A DNA stretch of 9,198 nt. Source: Flavobacteriaceae bacterium (GTDB taxonomy: Bacteria; Bacteroidota; Bacteroidia; Flavobacteriales; Flavobacteriaceae). The DNA is taken from contig JABDLH010000020.1 in NCBI GenBank assembly GCA_013003145.1, positions 1 to 9,198 on the forward strand, read 5' to 3'. The translations under genes were made by a program, and so were the position numbers. The notes under the pieces were generated by a model that did no database searches, was not told the origin of the DNA, and saw nothing but the letters and a program-made list of their open reading frames with translations. Numbering within the stretch: position 1 is the stretch's first letter; every line of letters starts with the position of its first letter. Shown piece by piece: positions 6,513-9,198 of this stretch.

Positions 6513-9198
6513 TTAATGATCAGGAATGTAAATATTAAAGGTAGCACCAACCCCTGCTTCGCCTTCGGCCGTAATTTGCCCGTTATGATTCTCTACGATC
6601 TTCTTAACGATGGCCAGCCCCATCCCGGTACCTTCATACTGGTCCTTACCATGAAGTCGCTGGAATAATTCAAAGATCTTATTGGCATAGGTCTGGTCAA
6701 AACCGATCCCGTTATCCTTTACGCGGATGTGACAATAGGAATTGTCTGCTTGTAGTCCGTCTACACCGGTTTCTTTACCCATTTTAATTTCAGTTGAAAT
6801 ATGGACAGTAGGAGTGGTTTCGGGTTTGGTAAATTTAATTGCGTTGGTCAATAAATTGTGCAATAACTGGTGAAACTGGAAAGGTATAATGCTAACCTTG
6901 TCGAGGTGACCGGTATGAATTACGAGTTCTCCGTTCTCTATCTCCTCTTTTAGATCTTCCTTGATCTCATCCAGTACCGTGGTCATCGGCACCTTTTTAA
7001 AATCTTTCTTCCCGGTATTGGTCCTGGAATAGAGTAAGAGGGCTTCTATCAGGGTCTGCATACGCGCAGCGGACTTAATAATCCGGGTGAACTTACTCAT
7101 CCCTTCAGGGCTCATGTTACCTACTTCCCTTTCCTGGAGCAGCCCGGCGAATATCCTGATTTTTCTCAGGGGCTCCTGCAGGTCATGACTGGAAATAAAG
7201 GTGAACGACTTTAACTCCTGGTTCATTTTTTCAAGAGTGTCATTCTTCTCTTTTAGCTCTGCAGTCCTTTTAAGCACCTGTTTTTCCAGTTCGTTAGCGA
7301 ACATTTTTTGATCCTGTATATCCGTACTGGTCCCCACCCATCGCGTGATCCTTCCCTCTTCGTCTCTCTGGGGTATGGCCCTGCTTAACTGCCACCTGAA
7401 CTCTCCATCAATACTCCGGAAACGATGTTCAAATATAAAATCTTCTCCTGTCTGGATAGATTTTTGCCATTGTGCTATATTTTCTTCCTGGTCTTCAGGG
7501 TGCACCATCTGGATCCAGCCATCTTTTTCAAGATCCTCTTGTGGCATCCCGGAATACCGGAATACAGAATTATTAAAATAATTGAGTTTGCCTGAAGGAT
7601 CAGAGGTCCACACGAACTGCGGCATAGAGTCGGCCAGGAGTCGAAAACGCTCTTCCCTTTCTTTTAACTGCTGGTGAAGGGTGCGTTCCTGGGTGATATC
7701 TCTCATGGTACCCAACATCCTTTCCGGCTTGTGTTGTTCATCAAAGAGTACCTTGCCTTTCATCTCTATCCAGTGAATGGAATCGTCCGGTAAGATTATC
7801 CTGGCCTGGTAGTCAAAAACCCCGGTGGTCATTGCATCATCGTAGGCCTTATTGCGTATGGGGAGATCTTCCGGGTGTAACTGGGATTTCATCTCGGCGT
7901 GGGATGGCTGGTAACCGTCTTTCGCCCCAAAAATATCATAGCATCGATCTGAACAATCTACATCGTCATTTTTCAGGTTTAATTCCCAGAACCCTAAGTC
8001 TGAAGCGTTGATAATCAGGTTCAGCTTTTCCTCGTTAGCCTCAACTTTTTTCCGGGCCAGGACTTGTTCCGTAACATCGATTCCGATGGCCATGATGCCA
8101 TCTATATTGCCAAAGGCATCGTAGAGGGGTTCGTATGAGAAGTTGATGTACCTGGTAGAAAGAGCTCCATGCCTGTCGATAGTAACAGGTAATTCTGAAG
8201 TGACAAAGCGCTCACCGCTTTCAAATACATTATTTAACAGTTCATCAATACCCTGGGCCTTTAGTTCGGGCATAATTTGCATTACCGGGTAATTGAGGAC
8301 CTCATTCTCCTCTTTCCCCCATAGTTCCAGGGCATTGGTGTTTGCTATCTCCACAACGAAATCCCTGCCTCTAAAAATGGCAATAGCCACCGGGGCCTGG
8401 AGGATCATTAAACGAAGGTTATTCTCTTTGATCTTCAGCAACCTTTCAGCTGCTTTCCGCTCCGTGATATCCTGAAGGGTCCCGGTAAAACGGTAAGCTG
8501 TTTTTGTGTGGTCAAAGCGCGCTTTACCTTTAGCGTGAACGGTTCTCGGAGGTGCATTCCCCTTACTACTCAGCGAATAAACAATATCGTAATGACCGCC
8601 TGAAGAATATTCAAGTGCCTTGGAAATGGCCGCAGTTACGCGTTCCCTGTCATCCGGGCACATTGCTATAATTGCGTCCGAAAGGTTGATTTCATCTTCT
8701 GGGGGTAGACCAAACCATTCTTTCAGCCTGTCATTTGCAGTAAATTTCTGGGTATGCGGATCAAAGTCAAAGGTTCCCAGTTCACTGGCCTCGATGGCGA
8801 ATTTGAACTGTGTCATACTTTCCCTGAGTGCCTCCTGGGCAATTTTATGACCAGTGGTTTCAATGCAAGTGGCAAGAACTCCGCCAACCTTCCCATTCTC
8901 CAGGCGGATTGGGCTGTAAGAGAAATCAAAAAAAGTCTGCTCTGTTTCGCCATTCCTCTCCAGGAAAAATTCGGCATCGCTGTATTGTACTGCTTTCCCA
9001 TTCATGGTTTCCCCAAGGAGCGGTCCGATACCTTCCCAAATCTCAATAAAGTTGCTGCGAGTGCTTTGCCCAAGAGCCATGGGGTGTTTGTCTTTCCCGA
9101 GGATGGGGATAAAAGCATCGTTATACAATTGGGTAAAATCTTCTCCCCAGGCAATATACATCGGGAAAGGATTCTCCAGGATAACGCTGAGCATGGAC
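6513..9198 (-). CDS. Soluble multi-PAS sensor histidine kinase, N-terminus cut off by the window edge
   Basis: This protein autophosphorylates a histidine in response to a signal and passes the phosphate to a response regulator. The first Met in the window (9194-9192) is probably internal: the frame stays open upstream with a Ser codon, and 'S-M-L-S-V-I-L' resembles the interior of PAS kinases that start earlier. Numbered from that Met (893 residues), PAS or PAS-like units cover about 1-112, 127-247, 258-376, 388-503 and 515-628. A coiled coil spans about 630-662. The HisKA domain carries S-H670-D-L-Q-E-P, with H670 the phosphorylated residue. HATPase motifs are N784 (N box), D827-N-G-I-G (G1), F-E-L-F-Q-R-L (F box) and G855-T-G-M-G (G2), so the catalytic core is complete. 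No membrane segment or receiver domain is visible, which suggests a cytoplasmic kinase. No response regulator gene is in the window, so its partner is unknown. No cofactor-binding signature such as a LOV cysteine motif is apparent. Confidence 0.94.
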   Translation of the reverse strand, partial: SMLSVILENPFPMYIAWGEDFTQLYNDAFIPILGKDKHPMALGQSTRSNFIEIWEGIGPLLGETMNGKAVQYSDAEFFLERNGETEQTFFDFSYSPIRLENGKVGGVLATCIETTGHKIAQEALRESMTQFKFAIEASELGTFDFDPHTQKFTANDRLKEWFGLPPEDEINLSDAIIAMCPDDRERVTAAISKALEYSSGGHYDIVYSLSSKGNAPPRTVHAKGKARFDHTKTAYRFTGTLQDITERKAAERLLKIKENNLRLMILQAPVAIAIFRGRDFVVEIANTNALELWGKEENEVLNYPVMQIMPELKAQGIDELLNNVFESGERFVTSELPVTIDRHGALSTRYINFSYEPLYDAFGNIDGIMAIGIDVTEQVLARKKVEANEEKLNLIINASDLGFWELNLKNDDVDCSDRCYDIFGAKDGYQPSHAEMKSQLHPEDLPIRNKAYDDAMTTGVFDYQARIILPDDSIHWIEMKGKVLFDEQHKPERMLGTMRDITQERTLHQQLKEREERFRLLADSMPQFVWTSDPSGKLNYFNNSVFRYSGMPQEDLEKDGWIQMVHPEDQEENIAQWQKSIQTGEDFIFEHRFRSIDGEFRWQLSRAIPQRDEEGRITRWVGTSTDIQDQKMFANELEKQVLKRTAELKEKNDTLEKMNQELKSFTFISSHDLQEPLRKIRIFAGLLQEREVGNMSPEGMSKFTRIIKSAARMQTLIEALLLYSRTNTGKKDFKKVPMTTVLDEIKEDLKEEIENGELVIHTGHLDKVSIIPFQFHQLLHNLLTNAIKFTKPETTPTVHISTEIKMGKETGVDGLQADNSYCHIRVKDNGIGFDQTYANKIFELFQRLHGKDQYEGTGMGLAIVKKIVENHNGQITAEGEAGVGATFNIYIPDH

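Noticed and set aside
9192..9194. ATG at 9194 as the true start of the histidine kinase
   Set aside because: The reading frame continues upstream to the window edge, and the sequence around it looks like the interior of a PAS domain, so the gene is treated as partial.

Overview
The window looks like chromosomal DNA of a member of the Bacteroidota, most likely a marine-type flavobacterium. This rests on protein style and layout, since no rRNA or other marker gene is present. Four of the five genes encode short signal peptides ending in A-Q or G-Q, as is common in Flavobacteriia. No strong Shine-Dalgarno sequences precede the starts. The soluble multi-PAS kinase and the paired amidohydrolase proteins are also typical of the group. 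All five supported genes lie on the minus strand, so the biological order runs from right to left. I see no mobile element, tRNA, rRNA or CRISPR array.

Layout in transcription order: (1) 9198-6513, a large soluble sensor histidine kinase with about five PAS domains and a complete HisKA/HATPase core; its N-terminus lies beyond the window. (2) 6512-6102, a 411-base spacer without a convincing gene that carries three dyad-symmetric motifs and probably the promoter of the next operon. (3) 6101-3144 and 3140-1839, two exported amidohydrolase-superfamily proteins separated by only 3 bases, followed by a strong rho-independent terminator at 1794-1818. (4) 1718-288, an exported serine beta-lactamase-fold hydrolase (SxxK, YxN and HGG motifs), followed by a terminator hairpin at 228-248. 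(5) 127-1, the first 42 codons of an exported protein that resembles the start of a flavobacterial S10 serine carboxypeptidase.

The four exported proteins suggest a periplasmic or outer-surface amide- or peptide-hydrolysing locus, although each transcription unit seems to have its own control. The most notable point is in the amidohydrolase pair. It contains three copies of the same composite fold (two fused in the 985-residue protein, one in the 433-residue partner), but only the C-terminal copy of the large protein keeps the metal-binding HxH and the other expected ligands. The other two modules look like pseudoenzymes that may be structural, regulatory or substrate-binding partners. The rest of the window is ordinary, and I do not see a clearly new multi-gene system.
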